64,000 nt of DNA, taken from contig NZ_APVL01000016.1 in NCBI RefSeq assembly GCF_000565285.1, positions 1 to 64,000 on the forward strand, in the 5' to 3' direction. This stretch comes from Cytobacillus firmus DS1 (lineage in GTDB: Bacteria > Bacillota > Bacilli > Bacillales > Cytobacillaceae). The position numbers were made by a program, and so were the translations under genes. Shown in pieces: positions 33,750-42,517 of this stretch (position 1 is the stretch's first letter; the number at the start of each line of letters is the position of its first letter). A model generated the notes under the pieces. That model was not told the origin of the DNA, did no database searches, and was given only the letters and a program-made list of their open reading frames with translations.

Positions 33750-34807
33750 TCCTCCATCGCCTCCATCAGCCGATTATTGTCTTTCGGCCCCTTAATCGCA
33801 AAGCGCAGCCATCTTCCTTCCAGGCCGGGAAAATTCATCGTGTGCCTGGGGATAATGCCCATTTCCAGTAAAAATTGAAATAATGGGAGCTGATCATCCA
33901 GGCGGGGATCCCTCAATAAATAAAAGTTTACATCAGAAGGAGAAACAGCAAAATTCAAACTCCGATAAAATGAAACCAGCCTCTCTCTCTCCTGCCGGAT
34001 CAAATTCTTTGTCAGCCTGACATGCTCATTGCTGTCCAGACACCACTCTCCCGCTTTTAATGCAAGGGCATTCACGCTCCAATGCGGTTTCAGGGCAGCC
34101 GCTCTTTCAATCAATCTCTCACCTGCCATCATGTATCCAAGGCGCAGGCCGGGTATCGAAAACATCTTCGTCATGGAGCGCAGCACCACCACATTCGTAT
34201 CTTTTCCTATGAAAGGAACAATAGATTGATAGTCGCAGGCAAAGTCATAAAAAGCTTCATCCATAATAAGCAGACAGCTATGTTTCTGACACTCCTCTAT
34301 CAGCTTCTCCACCAAAGCTTTGGGGTAGTATACGCCCGTCGGATTATTGGGATTGCAGAAGAAAACAGCATCAGCGGCTTTTAGCTTTTCAGATAACGCT
34401 TCCATATCCAGACCCCAGTTCCCGGGCTCCAGCTGGTAATAGGAGACTCTGCAATTATTTACCCGGCAGGCCTCTTCATATTCCGAAAAAGCCGGTTGAA
34501 TAATCAGCGCATGTTTTCCAGCAATCATTCTGCCAATCAGGGTAATCAGCTCAGCGCCTCCATTTCCGACCAGAATCTGTGTTTCTTTTATACCCTCTGT
34601 TGCCGCAAGTTTGCTTTTTAAAAGAGCAGCATGGGGATCCGGATAATCGCTAATATATTGGAATAGGATTCCCCACCTGTCTTTAAATTCACGGGGAGGG
34701 CCAAGGGGATTGATATTGGCACTGAAATCAATCCGCTCCTCAGGCATTTGCTTATCAATCGCTTCATATAAATATTGCGGATTCGATCCGTGTGAAGGCC
34801 AAATCAA
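33731..34807 (-). CDS. cobD: Threonine-phosphate decarboxylase CobD (class I/II aminotransferase fold)
   Basis: 358-residue PLP enzyme producing (R)-1-amino-2-propanol O-phosphate, the linker of the cobalamin loop. HGSNPQYLYEA at the N-terminus, ILVGNGGAELI, FCNPNNPTGVYYP, LIMDEAFYDF and the PLP lysine in LRSMTKMFSIPGLRLGYMM. The operon context separates it from histidinol-phosphate aminotransferase, its close relative. It overlaps cbiB by 44 nt. Confidence 0.88.
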   Translation of the reverse strand: MIWPSHGSNPQYLYEAIDKQMPEERIDFSANINPLGPPREFKDRWGILFQYISDYPDPHAALLKSKLAATEGIKETQILVGNGGAELITLIGRMIAGKHALIIQPAFSEYEEACRVNNCRVSYYQLEPGNWGLDMEALSEKLKAADAVFFCNPNNPTGVYYPKALVEKLIEECQKHSCLLIMDEAFYDFACDYQSIVPFIGKDTNVVVLRSMTKMFSIPGLRLGYMMAGERLIERAAALKPHWSVNALALKAGEWCLDSNEHVRLTKNLIRQERERLVSFYRSLNFAVSPSDVNFYLLRDPRLDDQLPLFQFLLEMGIIPRHTMNFPGLEGRWLRFAIKGPKDNNRLMEAMEEWRKVR

Positions 34808-35747
34808 GGAACACCCCTCCTGTCCATAATAAAAGCAAGAATAAGAAAACCGTCTTGTTCATGATCGAAATACTTTTTATAATATGCGCTTTTTCAAGTT
34901 GCACCATAGGCTTTCCCATCGTGGCACGGTTTGAGATTACACCCTTATAAAAATTGATTCCGCCCAACTGAACCCCCAGAAGGGCTGCAACAGCCGCTTC
35001 GCCCCAGCCGCTATTCGGGCTCGGATGCTTAGGTGCATCTCTTAAAAGGATTCCCCATGCTTCCTCATATAGAGAATGCTCCGGTTTTTGCGTGAGCATG
35101 ATGCAAAGTGATGTCAGCCGGCTCGGGATCCAGTTCGCGATATCATCCACTTTTGCAGAAGCCCATCCAAAATCCATATATCGTTCATTCATGTGGCCAA
35201 CCATTGAATCACACGTATTAATGGCCCGGTAGATTATAGCCAGCGGCGCACCGCCGATCATGGTCCAAAATAATGGAGCAGTAATGCCATCACTTGTGTT
35301 TTCCGCCACTGTCTCCACGGCAGCCCGGACAATGCCTGGTTCATCCAGCCGATCTGTATCCCTGCCGACAATATATGAAAGCTTTGCTCTTGCTGCTTCC
35401 ATATCACCTTTTGCCAGAGGCTCATATACCTCGAGCGCTGCCTCTTTTAAACTCCTTTGAGCAATGGCTGTGAATATAAGAATTCCTTCTGCCAAGATGC
35501 CCGCGAGCGGATGAATTTCATAGAAGAGCCGGGTAATGAAAAAGGTGATGCCACCTGCTGCCAGCAGAATGATCAATAGCATGAGGCTCCCTTTTAGTTT
35601 TCTTAAGCTGCCTTTATTCAAAGCTTGTTCAAGTTTATGTATCAGGGCACCCATCCACCTGACCGGATGCGGCCAGTTTGGCGGATCCCCTATCAGCTTA
35701 TCCAGTATGCAGGCAAAGGTTAGCGCGAACAGGTGATATAAAATCAT
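34764..35747 (-). CDS. cbiB: Adenosylcobinamide-phosphate synthase CbiB
   Basis: 327-residue membrane protein that condenses adenosylcobyric acid with aminopropanol (phosphate). Signatures are LIGDPPNWPHPVRWMG at the N-terminus, AVETVAENTSDGITAPLFW in the centre and HPSPNSGWGEAAVAALLGVQLGG near residue 260. Partner of CobD upstream of the nucleotide-loop genes. Confidence 0.94.
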   Translation of the reverse strand: MILYHLFALTFACILDKLIGDPPNWPHPVRWMGALIHKLEQALNKGSLRKLKGSLMLLIILLAAGGITFFITRLFYEIHPLAGILAEGILIFTAIAQRSLKEAALEVYEPLAKGDMEAARAKLSYIVGRDTDRLDEPGIVRAAVETVAENTSDGITAPLFWTMIGGAPLAIIYRAINTCDSMVGHMNERYMDFGWASAKVDDIANWIPSRLTSLCIMLTQKPEHSLYEEAWGILLRDAPKHPSPNSGWGEAAVAALLGVQLGGINFYKGVISNRATMGKPMVQLEKAHIIKSISIMNKTVFLFLLLLWTGGVFLDLAFTRIESAIFI

Positions 35748-37216
35748 CTATTTATCCTGCTTTGCGATTTTTTTATCGCCTCAACGGTACATTCGTAGAC
35801 ACCCTTGCCAATCACTTTGCCAAGCGGTGTAATGGTACCCGCATACTCCAGGTTTTCTCCCTGCTGTGCGGCGGCAATCAAAATACTGTCAGTCGATGTT
35901 CCGGTCGCTATCGTCCCTGTGACGGTATCTATAACTTCCTGATCATATAGTGCTCTGGTCTTAGCTTCGGTTGCGGTCATAATGGATTGGATAAAGGCTT
36001 CCTCTGTCAGATGGCCATTAACGAAAATCCATGTATTGATTGTACCCGGAGTCAGATGATAAGAATGCTCTTCACTCTTCGAGGCATCAACCGCATTTCC
36101 GACACCAGCTGTCACGACCACAAACACAGAAAATGTATCTTCTTCATAAAATTTGCTGCTATAATCCTCAATATATACAGCGGTCATCATCCCCACAGTT
36201 TCCCCGGGTTCAAAGCCGATTTCCCGGACAAATTCCGCCATCTCTGCCCGATGATCACTGCAGTCATAATTCTTGCTCACATGCCGGTTAAGAAAAATCC
36301 GATTCCAGCCAGTCCCCGATCCGGTTACACCTGAAGACATGGTTTTAAGCGGAAATGGCGAGCGCAGGACCAGCAAGTCTTCTTTTACCTCCAGGCTGGA
36401 TGGATGAATCCGCTTCTCTAATTGACTTTCTGCCTGTGAGCGCTCAGGCACCAGCACCATCTGAGGGGCCGCCACTCTTGGATGCGGCAGCTTCTCGATC
36501 TTCGTTCTGTAAACCTCCCGTATCCGCCCTTCTTTTAAAACTTCGTTAGGAACATGGTTAATATTCACTTCGCCATTCTCCAGCAGCAATAGGCGGTCAC
36601 AGTACAGGCCGGCCAGATTCAAATCATGGAAGATAGAAATAACCGTCAGCCCGCAGTCCTTTGACCATACAGAAAGGAGATCAAGCAGCTCTTTTTGATA
36701 AGATAAATCAAGATGGTTAGTCGGCTCATCCAGCAATAATATTTCCGGCTCCTGGGCAAGGGCCTGAGCTAAAAACACCCTCTGTCTTTCACCGCCGGAT
36801 AATTGCTGAATATCATTATCCTGAAATCCGGAGATGCCCGTCTGCTCCATGACCCGATTGACCGCTTCTTCATCTTTGCCGGACCAGCTCTGGAACCATC
36901 CCTTTTGATGAGCATACCGGCCAAGGGAAACGGTTTCCTTTACAGTATATGAAAAGGCCTGAGAGGAATGCTGAGGCAGAACAGCAATGATTTTCGCCAG
37001 TTCTTTCGGTGTATATTCTGAAAGGTTCTTACCTTTGATCACAATATCACCTGATGTATGGGGCAAAATGCCGCTCAGCATCTTCAGAATCGTCGTCTTC
37101 CCGCTTCCATTCGGCCCCAATATCCCGAAAAGCTCCCCTTTTTTCACTTCAAAACTGATATTTTTTACAACCGGCGCACCGGCATACCCGCCAGTGATTT
37201 GCTGGACTCTTAGCAT
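35744..37216 (-). CDS. Cobalamin ABC transporter ATPase BtuD fused to adenosylcobinamide amidohydrolase CbiZ
   Basis: 490 residues in two domains. Residues 1-255 are an ABC ATPase (Walker A GPNGSGKTT, signature LSGGERQRV, Walker B ILLLDEPTNHLD). Residues about 280-490 are CbiZ (VTGSGTGWNRIFLNRHVSKNY, VVVTAGVGNAVDA, TGTSTDSILIAA). CbiZ converts imported cobinamide to cobyric acid, which CbiB then uses. The same fusion occurs in B. subtilis YvrA, so uptake and remodelling are physically linked. Confidence 0.93.
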   Translation of the reverse strand: MLRVQQITGGYAGAPVVKNISFEVKKGELFGILGPNGSGKTTILKMLSGILPHTSGDIVIKGKNLSEYTPKELAKIIAVLPQHSSQAFSYTVKETVSLGRYAHQKGWFQSWSGKDEEAVNRVMEQTGISGFQDNDIQQLSGGERQRVFLAQALAQEPEILLLDEPTNHLDLSYQKELLDLLSVWSKDCGLTVISIFHDLNLAGLYCDRLLLLENGEVNINHVPNEVLKEGRIREVYRTKIEKLPHPRVAAPQMVLVPERSQAESQLEKRIHPSSLEVKEDLLVLRSPFPLKTMSSGVTGSGTGWNRIFLNRHVSKNYDCSDHRAEMAEFVREIGFEPGETVGMMTAVYIEDYSSKFYEEDTFSVFVVVTAGVGNAVDASKSEEHSYHLTPGTINTWIFVNGHLTEEAFIQSIMTATEAKTRALYDQEVIDTVTGTIATGTSTDSILIAAAQQGENLEYAGTITPLGKVIGKGVYECTVEAIKKSQSRINR

Positions 37217-37237
37217 GATTAATCACTTCTTTCTCAA

Positions 37238-37262
37238 GAAAAGCGCAAGCGCCTTTATGCGC
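37238..37262. repeat. Short hairpin repeat copy B (GAAAAGCGCAAGCGCC)
   Basis: The 16-base head of the GAAAAGCG repeat family, followed by TTTATGCGCTT so that AAGCGCA pairs with TGCGCTT. It lies in the 46-bp gap between btuC and the btuD-cbiZ gene and will be present in the operon transcript. Confidence 0.6.
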
Positions 37263-38315
37263 TTAAAGTTTATTCTTTCTTTTCATTAAAATAATCCCAA
37301 AAGCGGGTGCACCGATTAAAGCTGTAATCACACCGATTGGAAGCTCGGCAGGAGCAATGATCGTACGTGAAACCAGATCGGCTATAATAAGGAAACCTGC
37401 TCCCACCAGAATGGATAGCGGCAATAAATGCCTATGATCCGGACCCCATAACATCCTGGTCAGATGAGGAATCACAAGTCCGACAAACCCTATCGTTCCA
37501 GACACAGCAACAGCCGCACCCGTTAAGATGGACCCTGCTATAAGGACCATCATCTTTCTCTTCTGAACGTCCACTCCGATATGCCGGGCCTTCTCTTCCC
37601 CGAAGCTCATGGCATTAAGCTCCTTGCTATTCACTAATAGAAGGATCGCACCTACCACAAAAAACGGAAGAATAATGTTAATATACGCCCAGCCTCTCAT
37701 GGATACACTGCCAAGAAGCCAGCCAATAATCTGTCTAAGTTCCTCTCCAGTCAGGGCAATCATCAGAGAAATTAGAGCGCCAAGAAAAGAACTGAAGATA
37801 ATGCCCGTTAAAATAATCGTTTCCACTTTCATGGATCTTTCAATATTTCTCGCAAATAGCAGAACGGCAAAAATGGTTAAAAAGGAAAATAAGATGCTGA
37901 ATAAAGGCAGTGTAAACATTCCTGCAAACGGAATGGATAAGCCAAAAAACAAGGTTAAAACTGCCCCGAGTGAAGCCCCGGAAGAAACTCCAATGGTATA
38001 TGGATCTGCCAGCGGGTTTCTTAATAAACCTTGAAAGGCGGCTCCCGCAATTGCAAGAGACGCCCCTACTAAGCCAGCCAGCAAAACGCGCGGCAGGCGA
38101 ATGTTCATAATGATATTTGCATGCATGGCATCCGTGTTTCCCAATGAAATAAAAGGAAAAATCTCAGCGCTTATTACTCTGATAATCGTGCTGGGGTGAA
38201 TGGACACTGTTCCAATTGAAATCCCAATCAGCATGGCACAAAGCAGGAAAGCCGCTGCCGTTAAATAAGCCAGTAATTTATTATTTAAATATGTCCGGAT
38301 AGACTGCTTTTGCAA
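37263..38315 (-). CDS. btuC: FecCD-type ABC transporter permease for cobalamin (BtuC)
   Basis: About 350 residues with around ten helices. Family motifs are RLPRVLLAGLVGASLAIAGAAFQGLLRNPLADPYTIGVSSGA, LGSVSMRGW, GTIGFVGLVIPHLTRMLWGPDHR and GELPIGVITALIGAPAFGIILMKRK-like ending (AELPIGVITALIGAP). TTG 38315 is preferred as start: GAAGGAG is 9 nt upstream. It overlaps the end of btuF by 35 nt. Confidence 0.92.
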   Translation of the reverse strand: MQKQSIRTYLNNKLLAYLTAAAFLLCAMLIGISIGTVSIHPSTIIRVISAEIFPFISLGNTDAMHANIIMNIRLPRVLLAGLVGASLAIAGAAFQGLLRNPLADPYTIGVSSGASLGAVLTLFFGLSIPFAGMFTLPLFSILFSFLTIFAVLLFARNIERSMKVETIILTGIIFSSFLGALISLMIALTGEELRQIIGWLLGSVSMRGWAYINIILPFFVVGAILLLVNSKELNAMSFGEEKARHIGVDVQKRKMMVLIAGSILTGAAVAVSGTIGFVGLVIPHLTRMLWGPDHRHLLPLSILVGAGFLIIADLVSRTIIAPAELPIGVITALIGAPAFGIILMKRKNKL

Positions 38316-39240
38316 GTTCCTCGACTCCTTCAATAATACGAGGGCCAGAGCGGGTTACCATATCGGAATCAACATCCGCAACCTGCTTATTTTTCACTGC
38401 ATTTATATCCTGCCAGCCATCGCGGCTTAAAACATTGCCAACAGCATCTTCAGTGTAATAGCCATGTGTTGTGATGATTACATCCGGATTCCGTTCGATA
38501 ATCGCTTCCGGATCCATCTTCGGCCATCCTTCTTCCGTAATGATATTTTCTGCGTTGATGGCACTTAGCATTTCGTCCATGAATGTTTCAGTTCCTGCTG
38601 CATAGATTTCCGGAGCAGGCGAAACTTCAACCATTACCGATTTGCGGTCCTCTTCTTTTATACCCTGAGCTTTTGTTTTGATTTCCTCAAGCTGGCTCTT
38701 CATATCTGACACAAGCTGTTCTGCTTTTTCTTTCTCTCCCGCTGCAGTCCCAACCATTTCAATGGATTCAAACACCTGATCAAAGCTCTTCGCGTCATTG
38801 ACAACAAGGACGGTCACACCCGCATCCCTTAATTGCTGAAGACCTGCTTCCGAACTTTGTGCACTTGAAGCGTGGGCAAGGACAAGGTCGGGATTTAAAG
38901 AGATCACTTTTTCTACATTAAATTCCAATCCGCCAATTTTTTCCTTTTCTGCGGCTTCTTGCGGGTAGTTATCAAAATCGGAAACCCCGACCACTTCTTC
39001 TCCAAGCCCCAATTCGAATGCTATTTCGGTGTTGCTTGGAATCACGGAAACGATTCTTTCAGGCTTGGCTTCAATGACCACTTCATTATCCAGCGCGTCA
39101 TTTATCGTTACAGGAAAAGCAGCATTCTGCCCTTCTTCAACCTTTTTCTCTTCTTTTGGCTGTTCAGCACTCTCGCCGCAGCCTGCAAGCACTCCTGCAG
39201 CAAGCAGCATAGTTAATAAAAATGCATAAAACTTTCTCAT
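38281..39240 (-). CDS. btuF: Cobalamin-binding lipoprotein BtuF
   Basis: 319-residue extracytoplasmic binding lipoprotein with lipobox VLAGC near residue 22 and the cluster-A fold of corrinoid/siderophore binders (RIVSVIPSNTEIAFELGLGEEVVGVSDFDNYP, NPDLVLAHASS, NPDVIITTHGYY). First gene of the operon under the cobalamin riboswitch. ATG 39240 has GGAGG 10 nt upstream. Confidence 0.93.
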   Translation of the reverse strand: MRKFYAFLLTMLLAAGVLAGCGESAEQPKEEKKVEEGQNAAFPVTINDALDNEVVIEAKPERIVSVIPSNTEIAFELGLGEEVVGVSDFDNYPQEAAEKEKIGGLEFNVEKVISLNPDLVLAHASSAQSSEAGLQQLRDAGVTVLVVNDAKSFDQVFESIEMVGTAAGEKEKAEQLVSDMKSQLEEIKTKAQGIKEEDRKSVMVEVSPAPEIYAAGTETFMDEMLSAINAENIITEEGWPKMDPEAIIERNPDVIITTHGYYTEDAVGNVLSRDGWQDINAVKNKQVADVDSDMVTRSGPRIIEGVEELAKAVYPDIFK

Positions 39241-39302
39241 ACTCAGCAATCCTCCATTACTTTCGACAAAATTCGGGTAGTGCCTGTCACCACCGTTTTA
39301 AA

Positions 39303-39600
39303 AATAAAAAAACATCCCCTCTAACGGCAAGGAGATGTTGGTATGGTCATTTACAAAAAAATGCAGAATAGATGGCCGGACCAAACACCTCCCTATCCTC
39401 GTAGGTTTATGGGTGCTTAAGAATCAGGCAGGTCTCCTGGCTCATGGTCAATGCGTTCTGCTCCTTCCCATACTTGTGTGTACAGTGGATTTGCAGACAG
39501 CTACCATTTACAGTGGCGGGACCGCGCTGGAATTTCACCAGCTTCCCTATTAAGTCTTCAAAAGAGCTTGCTTTAAAGCCCTTTTGAGAAGACACCTGTT
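39303..39600 (-). ncRNA. Cobalamin riboswitch with terminator, leader of btuF operon
   Basis: The aptamer occupies about 39421-39600. On the minus strand it contains AATAGGGAAGCTGGTG, the B12-box core CCGCCACTG, GGGAAGGAGCAG and AGCCAGGAGACCTGCC, in that order, all hallmarks of the cobalamin riboswitch. Downstream an AACATC...GATGTT hairpin (39311-39339) with seven Ts is the likely expression platform, ending transcription when adenosylcobalamin is bound. A TATAAT at 39631-39636 is a good -10 for the promoter. Confidence 0.93.
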
Positions 39601-39695
39601 CTATTGCGGATATAAAATTTTCTATTTCCGATTATACACCATCCCGCAGAAAAAGTAATAGAAAATTGCTGAATGTTGTAAAAAAGTTCAGAATT

Positions 39696-40472
39696 CTAAC
39701 GCGAGTATATTTTCCATTCCCTTGTCTTCTTATCGAACACAATCTTCGCCTCACATGGCTCTTTCACTATGGCTTCATACTCATCATACATATCATCCAT
39801 ATTCGCAAAATCGCCAATAATCCAAATTGGAATCTCGATCCTGACCCGATTCTGTTCAATATCCTTAATGGAAAGAACCGCTCCTTCTTTCATAAGGGGC
39901 TTTAATGAAAGCAGGACATCTCTGGTGATTGGAGGATATGTCTTTTTCTTTTTAATGCCAAGGAGCGTTTTTTCTACCTTCATCTGTCCCATTTTACCGG
40001 GTATTACTTCCCCAAGCATACGGTAAAAATCGTTCAGGTCGCGATAATATGTGCGGTTAAACCAGCCATCATCGTGGGCAAGATACACATACCGGTTGCT
40101 CAAATAATTGTAAAAAGGCGGCTTAAGATGTTCCTTAATATGGCCGAGATAAAGAAGCTCCGCAATTGTCTGGCCGGGAAGCTCATTCACCGCTTCCTCT
40201 TCCTCGAAGTCAATCCAGCAAAAATCGCCATAGCCGTATACATCATCCTCAACCAGCCTGCCCAGCTTGTCCCTTGACACATAATCGAACATCGTGTGGG
40301 TATTAAAGTCCCCATGTTCAAAACGATGCTTTAACATCAGCAGATTGTTAATTGAATCTGAAAGAGTTTGGGCAAACTCTGCAAACTCAATTCCATAAGT
40401 CAACACATACTGATCCTGTTCATTAAGATGGATGTAGATGAGATCACGAATAGTTTGATTCCTTCTTTTCAA
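39696..40472 (-). CDS. Conserved Bacillaceae protein of unknown function
   Basis: 258 residues, soluble, rich in aromatic and acidic residues (NQTIRDLIYIHLNEQDQYVLTYG at the start; YGYGDFCWIDFEEEE; YVYLAHDDGWFNRTYYRDL; IEIPIWIIGDFANMDDMYDEYEA). I recall homologues in Bacillus, sometimes mislabelled as an oxalate:formate antiporter, but no transmembrane helix is visible. TTG 40472 is chosen because GGAGG lies 8 nt upstream and residues before it look non-conserved. It stands alone between the riboswitch and a palindromic element. Confidence 0.75.
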   Translation of the reverse strand: MKRRNQTIRDLIYIHLNEQDQYVLTYGIEFAEFAQTLSDSINNLLMLKHRFEHGDFNTHTMFDYVSRDKLGRLVEDDVYGYGDFCWIDFEEEEAVNELPGQTIAELLYLGHIKEHLKPPFYNYLSNRYVYLAHDDGWFNRTYYRDLNDFYRMLGEVIPGKMGQMKVEKTLLGIKKKKTYPPITRDVLLSLKPLMKEGAVLSIKDIEQNRVRIEIPIWIIGDFANMDDMYDEYEAIVKEPCEAKIVFDKKTREWKIYSR

Positions 40473-40713
40473 TGACGAAACCTCCGAACCGTAGCCAAAT
40501 TGATAAAAAGACAGCTTCTTATGAAACTGCCTGCCAAACTTCCAGTAATTTATTCTCTTATTGTAGCAAATATATCTGAAAATATCTTTGCTGATGAGAA
40601 AATATTTCAAAACGGTTTTTTGAAAATACAGGAAACCATCTTGGTGGTTTTTTCGTCTAACTAATGAAATCTCTTTCTCCATTGTAAGGTACATTCTTCT
40701 CTGATAGGATAAA

Positions 40714-40966
40714 GTGAAACTTCAATCAGTGGGGGGTCCTTTATCCCCACTGATTGTTAGTCGCATTTTAGTGTCGCTATGATCTCCGCTAGCGCTTCGA
40801 TCAATCGACACTACGAACCCGATTGGTTCAACTAAGCCTCTGCCTGCGCCTCGGCAAGTTTCACTGTATCTCACCAATCGGGCCTTTACGGGCAGTTTGA
40901 CCCCCACTTATCCTCCTTTGATTCCTCTGAGTCTTGAATGGGGGGCTTACTGCCCGTTAGACTGCG
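40714..40966. mobile_element. Palindrome-ended non-autonomous element, copy 2
   Basis: 253 bp with the same ends as the element at 20931: GTGAAACTTCAATCAGTGGGG at the left with its hairpin (40724-40757), ACCCCCACTTATCCTCC...GAGTCTTGAATGGGGGG and TTAGACTGCG at the right, then ATAA. The middle ~130 bp differ from copy 1 except for a shared piece just before the right hairpin (TCGGGC..TTACGGGCAGTT). It sits between an unknown gene and rodA with no coding capacity. Confidence 0.65.
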
Positions 40967-41004
40967 ATAAAAATGTAAAAAGGTAAAGAAACCAGGTGTA
41001 TATA

Positions 41005-42189
41005 ATGAACCAGAATAATAGATTCTCAGATCGATTCGATTGGACGTTATGCTTTCTTCTGCTGCTGTTTTTTCTGATCAGCTGCATTGCGATTTACAGC
41101 GGACAATCCTCCAATCAATATGAAGGGAATTTTGTCATCTCACAAATTAAAAATTATATTGTTGGAGCTGTTATTGTAGGAATTGTCATGTATTTTGACA
41201 GCGAGCAAATCCGGAGACTCACATGGCTTCTGTACGGTTTAGGCATCCTATTGCTTGTCGGGCTATTCATTGCACCGGAAAGCATCGCACCAGAGCGCAA
41301 AGGGGCTACATTGTGGTATATCATCCCCGGACTCGGCTCTGTGCAGCCTTCAGAATTTGTAAAGGTGTTCCTTATTATCGCCCTCAGCAAAATCATCGCT
41401 GACCACCATCTCAAGTATCAGGTTAAGACTGCCGGCACGGACTTTTTTCTCCTAATTAAACTAGGAGCAGCCACATTGCCTCCATTAGGAATGATTATTA
41501 TCGAAGACCTGGGTACCGCCCTTGTCATCATCGCGATATTAGCGGGAATCATCCTTGTATCCGGAATCACCTGGAAAATCCTTGTTCCGATTTATGGAGT
41601 CCTTGGTGCTTTCGCAGGTACTGTTCTATACCTGGTGATCATAGCACCGGATATTTTAGAGAAGTACCTGGGGATAGACCCCTATCAATTCAGCAGAATT
41701 TATTCATGGCTTGACCCGGTTAATCACAAGCAAGGAGCCGGAATGCAGCTGTACAACTCCATGCTCGCAATTGGCTCAGGATTAATATCCGGAAAAGGGT
41801 TTACTGACAGACAGGTATATGTGCCTGATGCCCATACTGATTTTATTTTTAGCGTCATTGGCGAGGAGTACGGCTTCTTTGGTGCCAGTGTAGTAATCAG
41901 CCTTTTCTTTCTGCTTATCTATCACTTAACTAAAACCGGCTTGGAGACGACCGACCCTTTTAATACCTATATTTGCGTCGGGGTCATCAGTATGATCACC
42001 TTCCATGTATTTCAAAATATCGGTATGACTATTCAGGTACTGCCAATCACCGGCATTCCGCTGCCGTTTATCAGTTACGGCGGGAGCTCGCTTATGGGAA
42101 ACATGATGGCAATGGGACTGATATTCAGCATTCGCTACCATCACAAAAACTATATGTTTTCAACCGATTCAAATTATGTTGCAAAATAA
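41005..42189 (+). CDS. FtsW/RodA/SpoVE family peptidoglycan polymerase
   Basis: 394-residue SEDS protein with about ten helices, a glycosyltransferase acting with a class B PBP. Conserved features are LGSVQPSEFVKVFLII, EDLGTALVIIAI, YQFSRIYSWLDP..., QLYNSMLAIGSGLISGKGF, VPDAHTDFIFSVIGEEYGFFG and GIPLPFISYGGSS. It is closer to RodA than FtsW in the C-terminal part. The start at ATG 41005 follows CCAGGTG; a GTG at 40996 is in frame. Confidence 0.9.
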   Translation: MNQNNRFSDRFDWTLCFLLLLFFLISCIAIYSGQSSNQYEGNFVISQIKNYIVGAVIVGIVMYFDSEQIRRLTWLLYGLGILLLVGLFIAPESIAPERKGATLWYIIPGLGSVQPSEFVKVFLIIALSKIIADHHLKYQVKTAGTDFFLLIKLGAATLPPLGMIIIEDLGTALVIIAILAGIILVSGITWKILVPIYGVLGAFAGTVLYLVIIAPDILEKYLGIDPYQFSRIYSWLDPVNHKQGAGMQLYNSMLAIGSGLISGKGFTDRQVYVPDAHTDFIFSVIGEEYGFFGASVVISLFFLLIYHLTKTGLETTDPFNTYICVGVISMITFHVFQNIGMTIQVLPITGIPLPFISYGGSSLMGNMMAMGLIFSIRYHHKNYMFSTDSNYVAK

Positions 42190-42206
42190 TTCCAACCGCG
42201 TATAAT
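42179..42206 (+). promoter_or_regulatory. Sigma-A promoter of the argS T-box transcript
   Basis: TTGCAA (42179-42184), 16-bp spacer, perfect TATAAT (42201-42206). The -35 overlaps the end of the rodA-like gene. Confidence 0.75.
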
Positions 42207-42219
42207 AACAGTATTATAT

Positions 42220-42500
42220 TTAGTGTCTATGATGAAGAGAGTAGCAAAGGGCTCTTTCCCAAAAGCGAGACAGGGCCGGTGCAAGCCTGTCGGAAACCCT
42301 ATTTGTGAAGCGCACTTCGGAGATGCATAGCTGAAAGAAAAGTAGGCTGTGCCGGGTAAGGAGTCCCGTTACCAAACCCCTAAAGGAATGTGTTCAAATA
42401 ATTGAAAGTCCTTTCGCAAGAGGTCCTTTGGACAATCAGAGTGGTACCGCGGGCAGAGTCAGCTCGTCTCTATTTTATATAGAGACGGGCTTTTTTTATT
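42220..42500 (+). ncRNA. T-box leader upstream of argS
   Basis: Contains the T-box core AGAGTGGTACCGCGG (about 42438-42452) and a terminator GTCTCTA-TTTTATA-TAGAGAC with a T-run (42466-42497). The long stem I region covers about 42225-42340. Uncharged tRNA-Arg should bind and favour the antiterminator. A CGC codon in GAAGCGCACTTCGG (near 42310) is a plausible specifier and would match tRNA-Arg ACG; this position is inferred. Confidence 0.92.
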
Positions 42501-42517
42501 TTCTTAGGAGGTGTAAT

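Noticed and set aside
40722-40907. 61-codon frame inside palindromic element copy 2
   Set aside because: The frame covers the variable middle and has no counterpart in copy 1.
42428-42517. N-terminal extension of argS
   Set aside because: It reads through the T-box antiterminator and terminator.
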